Assembly (NCBI RefSeq): GCF_030272615.1
Contig: NC_081413.1
Span: 601,524,709 to 601,588,708, forward strand
Source: Cryptomeria japonica
Taxonomy: Eukaryota > Streptophyta > Pinopsida > Cupressales > Cupressaceae
DNA length: 64,000 bases
Direction: 5' to 3'
Made by a program: the position numbers and the translations under genes. Below, one piece after another: positions 50,991-62,530 of the stretch (within the stretch, counting starts at the first letter, position 1; each line of letters begins with the position of its first letter). The notes under the pieces are model-generated. The model was not told where the DNA came from and did no database searches. It worked only from the letters and a program-made list of their open reading frames with translations.

Positions 50991-52030
50991 CTGAGAATAA
51001 AGAGATAAGAGCGAAAAAAATGAGAAACAATCTTAATTAGGTTAAATATAAAAAATTTGATTCACCAAGCATCCAAACAAATTCAAAAACTCTGCTTCAT
51101 ATAATCACCTTTTCTAACATAATACAGCAATGAAAGTCAACATACAAAAAAAATGTAAATAAAAAAGAGTCTATATTTAACACTCACTAGTATTATGAGT
51201 AAACTATTTCATGGTATAGTGTTGTAGGAATGTTCATCATTTCCATATAATGCAAAGACCCTGTTTGTGTAAATTCAACATTAAAGTCATGGTGGAAAGT
51301 TATCAATACATAACAGGGAAATTATGACATAAAAACTACTCAGCGTGTGGCTTCATTGCTCTTTTTCAGTTAAAAAGAAGTTGCAAGGAGTTTCCCATAA
51401 GAAAGTTTATGACTGAGAAGCCAGCTACCAGAAAAGCAACACGTAAACTCAAGGGAGCCAATGCATTTGAGAGGTGAAATGCATATCAATAATCTCCAAT
51501 TTTAGTTATTGTTTTTTTTTAAAGAATTTTACTATTAAAGAGAAGGGCACAAGAGTCTCATAGATCAACTTTGAACGATAACATGTAGATCCTTGAGGAC
51601 CTGCATTCAATGAGGATAATAGGTTTCTGTCTTTGTTTCCAGCAAATGTTTCTGTTTCAGGAATCCTGGATTCAAAATGATGTGGAAACATTTATACTAA
51701 AATATTTAATAAAATAAAAATAAATAAAAACCTTCAGAACCTTTCAAAGAAGTTTTCAGGTAACAAAAGAACTGACAAAATACGTAGGGACTATTGTTGC
51801 AAGAAGAATGATATAGAAGGTTTGTAGATAGCATCATTTTAATGCTGCAGATATAAATATGAATTAAATAAATATATTCTACCTGTGTACAATAGCAAAT
51901 GGGAGATTTGATGATACAAGAAGACTAGATTCCGAAAATCACAAAGTGCAACACCTAAAAACCTGTCTCCTCTGAGATTTGGCAATTGCATCTTGCCCGA
52001 AGACATCAGTCTTGAAAGGCTTTTAGTAGA
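50991..52030. other. Probable CPA intron, no further exon found
   Basis: Directly upstream of the first visible CPA exon. Searching by eye for a minus-strand exon ending in the split Cys codon, or for conserved N-terminal capping-protein words, gave nothing convincing. A short open stretch on the minus strand at 51,959-52,020 ends in a donor-like CAG/GTTTTT but matches nothing known to me. Confidence 0.35.
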
Positions 52031-52961
52031 GTTTTTTACTATGCTACCCCGAATTTCCAGGACAGGGGGGCAGGGGGATGGGGAAACGGGTTTCCGGGAC
52101 TTTTTTTTTTCCCCGGAACAGGGGACGGCAGGGGACAGCTACATATATATATATATGGAAATCTGAATTTATTTTTTTTTTCTTTTCTTCAAACCCTAGG
52201 TGGAGTTGAGCAATAGAAATCAGAGGTCACACTTCATAATCTTTTTTTCCTTGCTCAGACCAAAATCAAAAAAGTTAAAAACCCTTCAGCTTTAACCAGT
52301 ATTTTTCTTCCCTGAGCGCTGCCATGAAAGCTCCTCCCATCCAAGCTAATGTTTTTATTTTTTTTGTTTTGGGAATGACTTATGATATCGATATAGTATC
52401 GATATCATATAGTATATTGACATAATATTTTATGGAAATCAACACTGAAACGGAAACCAGAAAATGTGAAAGTAAAAATAATTAAAAATCTAATCACTTA
52501 CTGAGTTTGTAAATTATTATAGTATTTAATATTTATTAACAATTATTAATTATTAAAAAATTAAAAAAATTATTGGCTTTCTATCAGCGATCAGGGATTT
52601 TCTTTAAAAAAATTTCATTGCTTTCTTTAATAATAGTTTTTAATGACAGCGTCTGAAAAATGAAAAATATTTCTTATAAAAAAAAATTGTTTTTTAATTG
52701 TTCCTACCGCCGGAAATGGCCATCCATCCCCGGGACGGCTAGGCATGGCTTGGGCATACCCATCCGTCCCGGGGACGGTCAACGATCCCCGGAAAAAAGG
52801 TTGACCGTTTCTAAGTTTCCAGGACGGTTTCCGAACTTTTTTGGGGGTCGAGGACAGCTTGGAAACATTTCTGGCCGTTCCCAAGTCCCCGAAACGGTTT
52901 CCGTTTCCGGAACATGTGCCTTTAGGCCAAAAACGCATTTCCGGGTAACACTGGTTTTTAT
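52031..52961. mobile_element. hAT-like non-autonomous element with GC-rich arms
   Basis: The element is 52,039-52,953 (915 bp). The left end CTATGCTACCCCGAA and the inverted right end CAGTGTTACCCGGAA are related termini. The flanks GTTTTTTA and GTTTTTAT form an imperfect 8-bp duplication. Both arms are GC-rich arrays of short words such as GGGGACGG and CCGGAAAC in two orientations, while the core (52,140-52,680) is AT-rich. No transposase. The open frames over the right arm on both strands arise from its GC-rich composition. Confidence 0.7.
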
Positions 52962-54498
52962 CAAAGAATGATGGTGTGTGAATGAAGCCATTCAAAGAGA
53001 TTGCGTATAGAGATTGAAGATTTCTAGTTGCAAGGAAACTCAAAGGGTAATCCCATATTCAAAGAGTGGAAGTAAATAAATGTTTTATAAAACATTATTT
53101 ACATAGTAAGATGTCTTGGTGATAACACACCTTCCTCTATATGCCCATAACCAAGTAAACTTCACCTCCCACTTTCCACTTCCTGCTCACTCGCAGCACA
53201 CCCCAAATTTTGAATGAACTCCACCAAAGTTCCCATGTAATATCCACTCCTTAAAAAAGTCCATTCAGATTGTTGTGATTTCATGCATTCCTCAAACTAT
53301 TCAAGGAGGAATGCATCCCCCAAGATTAGAGTTTCATGCACCATTTGCAGCTGTGCGAGTATTCATGTGGACTGCAAATGTCTGACTGCAACTGCAAAGT
53401 TCACTTCCAAATATGCATTATTGAGTTGGTATTACCGGAATCCCTTGCACCACGCAAAGTTGCAAATGAGCCTTCATTCACCAACAACCATAAAGCAAAA
53501 GATTTTCAAGTTACAAAGCCAAAGATTTCGAAGTGTTTCCTATCAGGATAGTCGAAACTTAATGTATGCATGCAAGTGTGTAAGGGAGTGCTAATTCCCT
53601 GACTGATTATAAATAAAAATCAAACAGTTCCCTCTGAAGATAGTCAAGGTTTCATGCACCCATGGAAGGGTTCATGCATCTACCAACTTCCTGATCCTTT
53701 ACAAAGGCAGATTTGCCCAAATCTAAACCTGCCAGACCAGTCACACTTTCATGCACTCCTTGCACCATGCAATGGTGCATGTGGACTACCCTTTCACCAA
53801 ACAAATGGATTGACAAGCCTCCTTACCCTGATAGTCGCTGGATTCTTAAGCCTATTTTCACAAATGTGTTCATAGGGATGTGTATAAAGTTCCTATGGGC
53901 CCAACTATAAAACGAATTAAATCTTTCAAAGGCATGCAATCAGCAGGACACCAAGCATCATTGGCATTGTCATTCAGTGATACGAAATCAGCATGGATAT
54001 ACCATATCATAATCATCAAGAACAGATGTGTAGTTTCCTTAAGTGTTGCTGCCAAGTTAAGTCCTTTCCAAAACAGTAAATTAAGGTTGCCAAAATGATG
54101 CTAAACCAGCTCTGTTGCTGCCAACCACATTAAAAATCCACTTGGCAAATTGATGGCATGCTTCTATTCATTACAAACAAAAAATTCATAACTCTTCAAC
54201 ACTACTATCAACGTGAGACAATCCAAAACCACAAAAGAAATAGTTCATCATATGACTATGCTTATAAGACTATGCCTGAAAGTAGCATGATATAACAATT
54301 AGAGGTTTTGTTGGGTTCTTAAGTAATATTAACTGTGGAATAAACTGGAATAAGCAAATAATAAATCAAAAACAACAAGAAAAGGAGACAATACTCCATT
54401 GCCACTTCTGGTTCAGATTATGTTCAAGTTTGTCAGTTCAGTTCATGAGTCCAGCAAGAAAAATTGGGAATGGGTTTGTTTTGGTTTCATCCATACAA
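52962..54498. other. Gene-free stretch
   Basis: Moderately AT-rich, with several overlapping short frames on both strands (53,283-54,098), none carrying a motif I recognise. It may be part of a long upstream CPA intron. Confidence 0.4.
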
Positions 54499-54552
54499 TG
54501 TGTGTATGTGTGTGTGTGCACGCGCGCGCGTGTGTGTGTGCATGTGTGTGTC
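54499..54552. repeat. Compound (TG)n(CG)n(TG)n microsatellite
   Basis: Alternating purine-pyrimidine tract with a central CACGCGCGCGCG block, a sequence type able to adopt left-handed DNA. Frames across it are artefacts. Confidence 0.9.
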
Positions 54553-56407
54553 CGTGTAGCCTACAACTGGGAATTAAGTTCAAAATACTACATAGAATCA
54601 TACAACAGACAAAACCACTATAAACTTGAATGTCATGATAAAGACAAATATTATAAAACTTTGTCTAAACTTCAACATTAAAAATATAATATCAAGTTCA
54701 ACAATCAAGTTCCAGCATCATATAGGTCCTTAGAAACAACATTTTCATTAACATTAGATGATGTAGGAAGATTTGAAGAACCACAAGCAATGCCACTGCC
54801 ACTCAGATTAAGTGTGTGCTGGCTGTCTAGCTCCTGAAATGCAGCATCTTGAGATGTGGAAGCATCCAATTTAGTGTGCTCTAACCCTATATCCCACAAA
54901 CTCATATCCCTTTCCTTGTAGCCATATTTGTTTATGCAAAATGAGTCACAAATTGGAATGCACAGACACTAATTCCTCTATCTTTCTCAGTGCAATGGGG
55001 TCTAACTTCTACTTTATTGAGTGGATGGGTGAGTATGTACTTCAATCCTACTTAGATGCAAATAAACTAGCAGCCTATTGAGGCAAACTAAGAGAGTTAA
55101 GAATATTTAAAATAATAAATAAAACTTCAAACCTGAAAATATGTCTTTTTATTTTAGATAAAAAATGTATAAAGCTTACTTCCCATAAAAGTTTGATTGC
55201 AAGAATTTGTAGATGTTGGAATTGTTGGCAATGAAAGTACCATCAATTGTCAGTATCCTTTTTGAACTTACAATGAAGAACTTTAGTACTTTAACCATTC
55301 AAGCATACAAAATCAATGAACTCGCTTGTAAATACATCCCAAATATCAAAATTAGGGAAGAGTCCATGAAATGTTGCCTTGTACAATTTGGTGAAATTAA
55401 AATCTCTTTGGAGCAATCCTTGTTGACATAGAAAGGACCTTAGCACTATAGTATTTTGGACACAATGCAAAGGCAATAAGATGTGGTATAATGGTCATTG
55501 TGTTCCATCTCTCTTCAATAACCTTTTTAATCTATTTGAAGAAAGATTTTTGACAATCTATCACATTCCCATAAATTCCAAAACTTATTTTGTGTTAATC
55601 GTTTTGTTGTCCTCATGTAATTTGGACGAAGGAGAAATCCTAACCATAAGACTTTGTTCACACTCCTTTATTTTTTTATGTTTGTATGGACCTAATGAAT
55701 AATGTTGTGAACTTAACACTTTAATTGTCATTTGATACAATTGCTAACTAATTAGAAGTTATGAATTTAATGGTTTCAATTTACCTTTGATGTGTGTGTG
55801 TGTCAGAATAACCAAGTACTAAATACCAACAGCATTTTGTAGAAGTGGTCGAAAAGAAATACCAGTGTGTTGTATTATAAAATTTATATAGAAAAATGGA
55901 ATGACAGTGATCTGACCCTATATAATTAATCGTGCAAATACTTTCAAATTTACAGATTGCAGCCTATAACAATTATCATTCTGGTGGCAACCAATCCATG
56001 ACTCCCTTAGCATAGCAGAGAATTGTGATATTCCTTTACTTCCAGCTAATTGATGCACCTCCTTGGGTAGTAGGTGGTCATACCTCTTCGTATTGCCAAG
56101 TTATTAGTAGCAAAGGTTGTATAAAAGCATAAGTTGGATCTGGAAACTTTAACGTAAGCACCAACACTAGGGTAGAGGGGTTGTTATATAAATTAGTAAG
56201 TTTGCTGCAGCCACATGAACTGTCCCTGCCCCTGTTTTATAAGATTATTAACAACACCATTGACCCCTAAGCCCCCCCTCCCTCCCCCCAAACAGTCCTA
56301 CTTTGGCTTATAACTATTTATATTTAAATATGAATTAAAACGGCAATGTTTAGCCTTAATACAACTATTAGGAAAGTCGTGTATCCAAATAACGAAACTA
56401 CTATGGT
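54553..56407. other. Gene-free stretch
   Basis: No supported gene. A minus-strand open stretch at 54,705-54,945 has balanced amino-acid composition but no recognisable domain. Confidence 0.4.
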
Positions 56408-57365
56408 ATGTCAACCATAGTTTTAAAACTCGTGGACTCGCCACGGACTCGCGAGTCCATGGGAGCCACGAGTCGACTCGCCAAGGACTCGCGAGGCGAG
56501 TCCTGGCGAGTCCATTTGAAAGACTCGCGAGTCTTTTGCATGGACTCGCGAGTCTTTCAGATGGACTCGTGCGACCCAGAGAAAATGTCATGCAAGCTTT
56601 AAAATTGAGTTTAACATGTGAAAAAATTAGGTCTCTCCGTCAGGATTCATATATGGAATATAACATTTAAGTATAAGAAAGAAGAAAGATAATGTCAGGA
56701 TGTTTGAGAGTGGTTTCGGACCTCTAGGAGTTATAATGCAAAATCTAGTTTTTGGAGGATTCTTCAATTTTCCAGACTTAGTCAGATTTCAGGGTCAGGA
56801 AGACATTCCAGACTTAGCCAAATTTCAGGGCATTTGAAGATCAGGATGACATTCCAGACTTTATGTTATATTCCATATATACTGTCAGGATGTTTGAGAG
56901 TGGTTTCGGACCTCCAGGAGTCATAATGCAAAATCTAGTTTTTGGAGGATTCTTCAATTTTCCAGACTTAGTCAAATTTCAGGATCTTTCGGCAATGCCC
57001 CTTGACCCCAACTTGGGGGCGTTGCCCCGAAACCCCCGTCGAAAAATATGGGGGGAAATTGCGCCGATGGAAGTAGGGAAAATTTAACCTCCGAGTCTGA
57101 TCAGGCTCCATATAAAAGCATAATTAGCATTGAAGAAATCTTGGTATTATACATTTTAGAGTTGAAAGTTTGAAACTATGAGTATGTGACGTGTAATGTT
57201 TCAATTATGGCTCTTATGTTCTCTAAATGCATTAATTTCTTTATGTTTTTTTGTAAAACTACGGTTTTTTTTTTTTGCCGAGTCTTTCACGAGTCCGAGT
57301 CCGAGTCCAAATTTTTGGTTTGCCGAGTCCGTGGCGAGTCTGAGTTTTTCAACTATGATGTCAAC
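56408..57365. mobile_element. GACTCG-arm element, copy 1 (hAT-like, 8-bp TSD)
   Basis: The element is 56,416-57,357 (942 bp). It starts CATAGTTTTAAAACTCG and ends TTTTTCAACTATG, imperfect inverted termini that both lead into GGACTCGCCACGGACTCG. A perfect 8-bp direct repeat ATGTCAAC flanks it. The left arm packs at least six GACTCG and six CGAGTC words, several forming the palindrome GGACTCGCGAGTCC. The right arm has GAGTCCGAGTCC iterations. The core holds a 190-bp tandem duplication and no transposase. The superfamily call rests on the 8-bp duplication and CA...TG ends. Confidence 0.85.
56694..57000. repeat. 190-bp tandem duplication inside GACTCG element copy 1
   Basis: GTCAGGATGTTTGAGAGTGG starts at 56,694 and again at 56,884, and about 115 bp are shared almost exactly. 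CATATATGGAATATAA at about 56,649 and its near-inverse at about 56,864 lie close to the copies. Copy 2 of the element lacks this segment. Confidence 0.85.
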
Positions 57366-58094
57366 TTTATGGACCAGCTAGTAGAAGGCCAAATGAACCT
57401 ATCTAAATTAATAAGAGGTAGTTTAAGCTTTAAGCTCTCAATTGTACTGCATGCTACCTTTGTTAAGACGCCTCTACTCGTGGGAGTTGTATAGCCGAGG
57501 AATACTCAACATTGAACTCCCCTAAAGATCTAAGAACTATAACAAGAATCTACTGCATAAACCTACACCATGAATCTATTGCTCACTAAACAATCCTCTT
57601 GATCAGCAGTAAACTGGATAGAGTTTACCTTGAATGTCTGCTAGAGATGACCCAAATGGGATACTCAGAGATATTTAAGTAGTGACAGGCAATCATTATA
57701 TCGTGCCAATGACCAATGTCTAGGTTACTGCTAGGGAAGAGTTTATACTTATTTGGTTCACAGAATTGAAGGATTGCAAAGGGCTACCCTTGTTATGATA
57801 TGAGAACAATTGTACGGGAAGTTACTCTACCATGCAAGTAAAAGTAACCGAAGCTAATCATTATATCCGGAGGGTTCACTGTAACTCATCTATAGCATGG
57901 GAGTGTTTGATACCAAGTGTTACCCAGGTTGTGAAGAAGATAGCTGAAAATATCACCAAGGTCATAGGGTGGTATATGTCAAAAGCTACTTCTTTGATTG
58001 GTAGGCTTGTCGCCAATGGCTTATAGGCAATTGAAGGTGGAATCCATACGACTGGGTAGGTTCACCACTTGGGAATTATTTGATGTGCCCATAT
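57366..58094 (+). mobile_element. Possible LTR-retrotransposon internal remnant
   Basis: Lies just before a candidate LTR start at 58,095. The frame 57,832-58,026 (MQVKVTEANHYIRR...) is open for 64 codons but has no domain I can name. The call depends only on position next to the LTR-like start. Confidence 0.25.
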
Positions 58095-58291
58095 TGTAAT
58101 GTCCCCTTTTGGGACATAATAGATTTTTGCCCAAAAATAACAAATCCAATGATACAATTTATTTACAAGAGTAAATTCCTTCACTAAATTACACAATAGC
58201 AATTGAATTTAGGAAAAGAATCAATTAACATCAAACAAAATGATAATGAAGATTCCTATTGTAAACATGCACATTATAGCCTATTCCTAAT
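58095..58291 (+). mobile_element. Candidate LTR start, interrupted by GACTCG element copy 2
   Basis: TGTAATGTCCCCTTTTGGGA is a TG-start with an ATGTCCC/GGGACAT inverted repeat, a form common at plant gypsy LTR ends. The sequence runs into the element at 58,292 and may resume at 58,980. No partner LTR or PBS is visible. Confidence 0.35.
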
Positions 58292-58987
58292 CATAGTTTT
58301 AAAACTCGTGGACTCGCCACGGGCTCGCGAGTCCATGGGAGCCACAAGTCGACTCGCCAAGGACTCGCGAGGCGAGTCCTGGCGAGTCGACTCGTAAAAA
58401 GGTCCCGAGTCTTTTGCAAGGACTCGCGCGAGTCTTTTGCATGGACTCGCGAGTCTTTCAGATGGACTCGCGCGACCCAAAAAAAAAGTCATGCAAGCTT
58501 TAAAATTGAGTTTTTTTTTTTAAAAATTGCCTTCATTTGGCATAACTGAGGGAGTGAAAAATAAAAGAAAAATAACACTCGACGCCTTTATAAAATAATA
58601 AAAGTATTTTTGGCCTCGCGGGAGCACGCAAGGGGCGCTGCCCCCAAACCCCCGTCGAAAAATATAGGGGGAAATTGCGCCGATGGAAGTAGGGAAAATT
58701 TAACCTCCGAGTCTGATTAGGCTCCATATAAAAGCATAATTAGCATTGAAGAAATCTTGGTATTATACATTTTAGAGTTGAAAGTTTGAAACTATGAGTA
58801 TGTGACATGTGTAATGTTTCAATTATGGCTCTTATGTTCTCTAAATGCATTAATTTCTTTATGTTTTTTTGTAAACCTACGATTTTTTTTTTGCCGAGTC
58901 TTTCACGAGTCCGAGTCCGAGTCCGAGTCCAAATTTTTGGTTTGCTGAGTCCGTGGCGAGTCCGAGTTTTTCAACTATGTTCCTATT
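58284..58987. mobile_element. GACTCG-arm element, copy 2 (hAT-like, 8-bp TSD)
   Basis: The element is 58,292-58,979 (688 bp), with the same CATAGTTTTAAAACTCG start and TTTTTCAACTATG end as copy 1. Flanks TTCCTAAT and TTCCTATT are an 8-bp duplication with one change. The GACTCG arms and the ~300 bp of core near the right end (GTCGAAAAATATAGGGGG and following) are shared with copy 1. The central part differs and the 190-bp duplication is missing. Both copies lie in the same orientation 1.9 kb apart. Confidence 0.85.
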
Positions 58988-61900
58988 AACCAACCATATT
59001 AGAAACTCAAGGAAAAAGCAAAACAGGGCGTCAGGAGACCGTCCTCCTCATCTAAGCCCAAGAGCGCCAAACAACCAACCGAATCAATCTGACCCCTTGG
59101 CCCACAAGCAATACAACTCAATGGGTGGTCTACCTAATTGAGGGAACCCGTACTCCTGCATCTCCCTATTATGTTTCCTTGCCAATTCCTAATATGATTT
59201 CTTTATGAAAATCAAATGAATATTTACTAATCCTAAGATTCTTGATGAATTGGCAACCAATCCCTTCAGTAGTCTTATTTACTGGCTCTTCAGAAAACTG
59301 CTAAATTATACATGTATATGTATATTGCTGGTTATTTTTCAGACTTTCCTCATTCGATGGACAATCCTCTTGATTGTTCCTTTATTAATGATCTGAATTG
59401 CTGATCTGTTCTTCTTCCCCTCCTTGCATATTAATTTCTTACTTCCTTTACACCTTCGTCTCTCATTGAGGAGACACTTCTCTTGGAAAAGAGGTATCCA
59501 TTTAAAAGATCATGTCTCCTGATCGCTGCCTTCTAAAAGTAAGTAATCGCTATCCTTTACTCACTAATCGCTGCCTTAACTAACATATAACTATCAGCTT
59601 CTTGGCTGTCTTTGTGAAACACTTACTACACATATGACTTGAGCAATTAAATCTTTATTTTGCTCAATAGACACAACCTTACATATGCTGGTTGACCATT
59701 CTTAACAGTTTAATCTTTTTTTAATTTCTGTTTTGTGCAGTATTAATTATCTTCTTTTCGGTGCTGCCTTAAACTTGTTTAAAACCTCTCCAGAGGTGGT
59801 GGCTGAGGCAATACATAAGATCACAAACAATTATCAGATCTTTAATTGAGTCTTCTAAAAAGAGAAATGCCTCTTGACCATAAAAGGGACTTGCCTCAGA
59901 ATTCATTAGCGTATTGGCTGGCATTAGATATTTCAAACACTGACTGAGTCGACAGTTTTTGAAAGCTTCAAAGGAATCAGTTGCCACCTCTGCTCATTGC
60001 CTTTTAGTCATGGACATTTTCCCACCACACTCATGAATAATACCCATTATTTGTGGATGAGATAATGCAGATTTAATAGAAAGCACTCTTTGGTACAATT
60101 GCTTCATCTTCTCCTTTTTTCTATTTTAACCTTAATGGCATAGACCTACTATCTTTGGCAGGAGTATGACACATATGACCATTGCGATGTCAATGGAGCC
60201 CCAATATAGTATGGGCTACATCTTCTTCTCAATTGACTAATGAGTACTTGACCCCAATGCTTGCCATCACCCCAGCTACTGCAGAAGACTGAGATAAAGG
60301 ATGGAACCCATTGCGTAGTGCCCTATACATCAACATTCCTTTTCTATCTAAGATACATTAAAAAGAGGTAGGTGTAAGACACTATTTGTGTATACTTTAG
60401 TCACTTCTTATGTACTTGACCCTATTGTGTTGACAATGTACCCCCGATTTAGCATGGAATACATCAAATCCTCTTCTCAATTGAGCCTTGTATAAAATCA
60501 ATCATTGCTCGAGTCTATGACCTTAGCCCTTTATAGGATTGTTCCTGGAATAGCTTGTTGGGTCCACTTGGTTGGGGTGGACGGGGCAATGGTCCACTTG
60601 GTTGGGTTTGTTGCACACCACAAGGATGCTAAAAGGGAACCTGCACAACAACGACAATAAATATGATCATTTTAGTTCATATTCTCCCTCTAGGTATCTA
60701 AAGTTATGATCCTCCATTCTGGTTATTTAAAAAACATGGTATTGTAATTGTGTAAAAGTAACCAACTTCTTGTTTGAATATGGTTATTATACATAAACAT
60801 GCTGATTTTATCTTCTTTTTAACTTTTGCTCTCATGACTAGGTTTTTACACTATCTTTCTCTTACTCATTTAAGATGGTATTCATCTTCTCAATCATTGA
60901 GCCAATGCCATCGTATATATCTCCTAGACAAGGCTTATCCATGTCAATATAATAGATCATATTCAAAATAGACTCAATGAAACTAAGGATATATTCTTCC
61001 ACACTCCAAAATTGGGTATTTTAATGGATATTTGCAATATGAAAATCATTTATTACCTTTGGAGATCGCATCAGTTTTGTGTAGTTGTTATCATGACAAA
61101 GCAAAGCTTGGTTTAAGGAGTTCGTCTATCCAAGCATCATCCTTTATTACCATTGTCCTTAGGATTAGCATAGATTCTCTAAACCCTTTCCACTAAGTCT
61201 ATCTATTTGCATTGTCAAGACCTGACTAAAGAAACTTTGGGGTAGCCTTACTTGATCACATTATTTAGCATATAAAGTTTCATTGTTCAAAAGAGGATAG
61301 AATACTTAGTATTTTAGTTTGTGTTGGCAAGTATTTAAAAAACACATCAACAGGTCTCTTCTCAAGGTAATTGATATTTGCATGTACAAGTTCGTCAATA
61401 AATTACTTGTGCTATTAATTTATAGAATAATGCATAACTCAGTAACATAACTAACAGTCTATCAATTACATTGTGAAACTCTCATGGTAGCCTCATACAC
61501 TGCTGTTTCATTCATATTCTTCTACTTGAGGCAGTCAAAGAATCATCAAGTAGCCCAGTTTCATATTTTTGTTTTGATCCATATTCAAGTCCCTCAGAGA
61601 AATGTGGTGGTACATAGATAGATGAAGCTTTTGACTGAAGCCGCATCCTTACACAAGATAGTGGTTCAATAAAGTTACTGATAGCACACATGATTTGCAA
61701 TTAAGATGCAACCAGTTGAACATGAACCAAGCCTTATGACTTTCTGATGGCAAAATATGGATGGAATAAACTAGGAAATCATCTAGGGTCATTTGACAGT
61801 TTGTTATGAATCAATTCAATGATACATACGAATTTTACTTTTCACTACTGTTGTTTTATTTAGTCTTACTTGATTGATGGCAAAGAGTGGCAAAGAAGAC

Positions 61901-62161
61901 ATCACTGCTCTTGTTGAACTGCTGGTTATTTTATTGAGTCGATGCCATTAATGGGGTTTGGCAAGAACACAATACAAAAAAAGCCTTTGAGGATTTTAAG
62001 GAAATGCAATTCAGAACATTTAATTTTAATGAAGGAAATGCAAATATCCAATCTAAGGCAGTTAGCAAGCTCCAATTTTAGATTAAACAGTTGACTGGAA
62101 ACTTAATAATTTCTGCACAAACCTGACAGATGGTAATTGGCATAACTTTGGAGAGTGCTAA
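58988..62161. other. Gene-free stretch, possibly old LTR sequence
   Basis: The left part may continue the LTR that starts at 58,095. No coding frame is supported. A minus-strand open stretch at 61,512-61,700 (62 codons) is unrecognised. A short direct repeat of GGTCCACTTGGTTGGG occurs near 60,570-60,605. Confidence 0.35.
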
Positions 62162-62530
62162 ATGATCATATCTCAACAAAGACTTGTAGACGGGCTCTTC
62201 TTGGAATCATTCCATGAGTTATGCTCGGAGAAAATGATGGTGTCAAGTATGCTGACTTTGAGCAAACTACCCTCTACAAGGAATGTTGAGAATGATAAAT
62301 TAGTTGTGCTGACTTTGAGCATTGTTAGTATCATCGAAAATGATGTTCTGGCAGTTTTAGTTTCCTCCTTTGCAGATCCCCTACAGCAAAATGTTATTGA
62401 GCTCATTTGTTGGAAAGATGCACATCCACAGCTTCCTTGCCATGTCCTGAGCTCTATAGAAGATAAGTATTTGTGGACATACATGATCACTAAGCCAGAT
62501 TTGAGTTTGAGAGAGCAGAGGAAAGAATGA
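62162..62530 (+). other. Unrecognised 122-codon open frame
   Basis: One of the longer open frames outside obvious repeats. It starts MIISQQRLVDGLFLESFHEL and ends with charged residues (LSLREQRKE). It contains a small internal repetition: the DNA word TGCTGACTTTGAGCA occurs twice about 60 bp apart. No domain, signal peptide or homologue comes to mind. A 130-codon frame is open on the opposite strand too. Either frame could be chance, an exon or an old element; I do not claim a gene. Confidence 0.2.

Noticed and set aside
51959-52020. Short minus-strand stretch (FKTDVFGQDAIAKSQRRQ) with a donor-like end as a missing CPA exon
   Set aside because: The residues do not match the capping-alpha sequence expected upstream of NGCWRSVW, and the phase of the split Cys codon is not met.
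52627-53043. 138-aa minus-strand frame and its plus-strand counterpart at 52,660-52,971
   Set aside because: They lie across the GC-rich arm of the hAT-like element; the arginine/proline-rich content reflects the repeated words.
54705-54945. Minus-strand open stretch (KYGYKERDMSLW...SKDLYDAGT, then stop) as a possible terminal exon
   Set aside because: Composition is plausible for an exon, but I recognise no family, and the sequence does not match any part of capping protein alpha.
56298-56602. Frames rich in Ser/Arg/Leu (LASPCKRLAS...) at 56,298-56,602 and 58,203-58,492
   Set aside because: Direct translations of the GACTCG/CGAGTC iterations in transposon arms.
61512-61700. Minus-strand 62-aa frame (…KASSIYVPPHFSEGLEYGS…) as a possible exon
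   Set aside because: No recognised domain or flanking exon chain; kept only as an unexplained open stretch.
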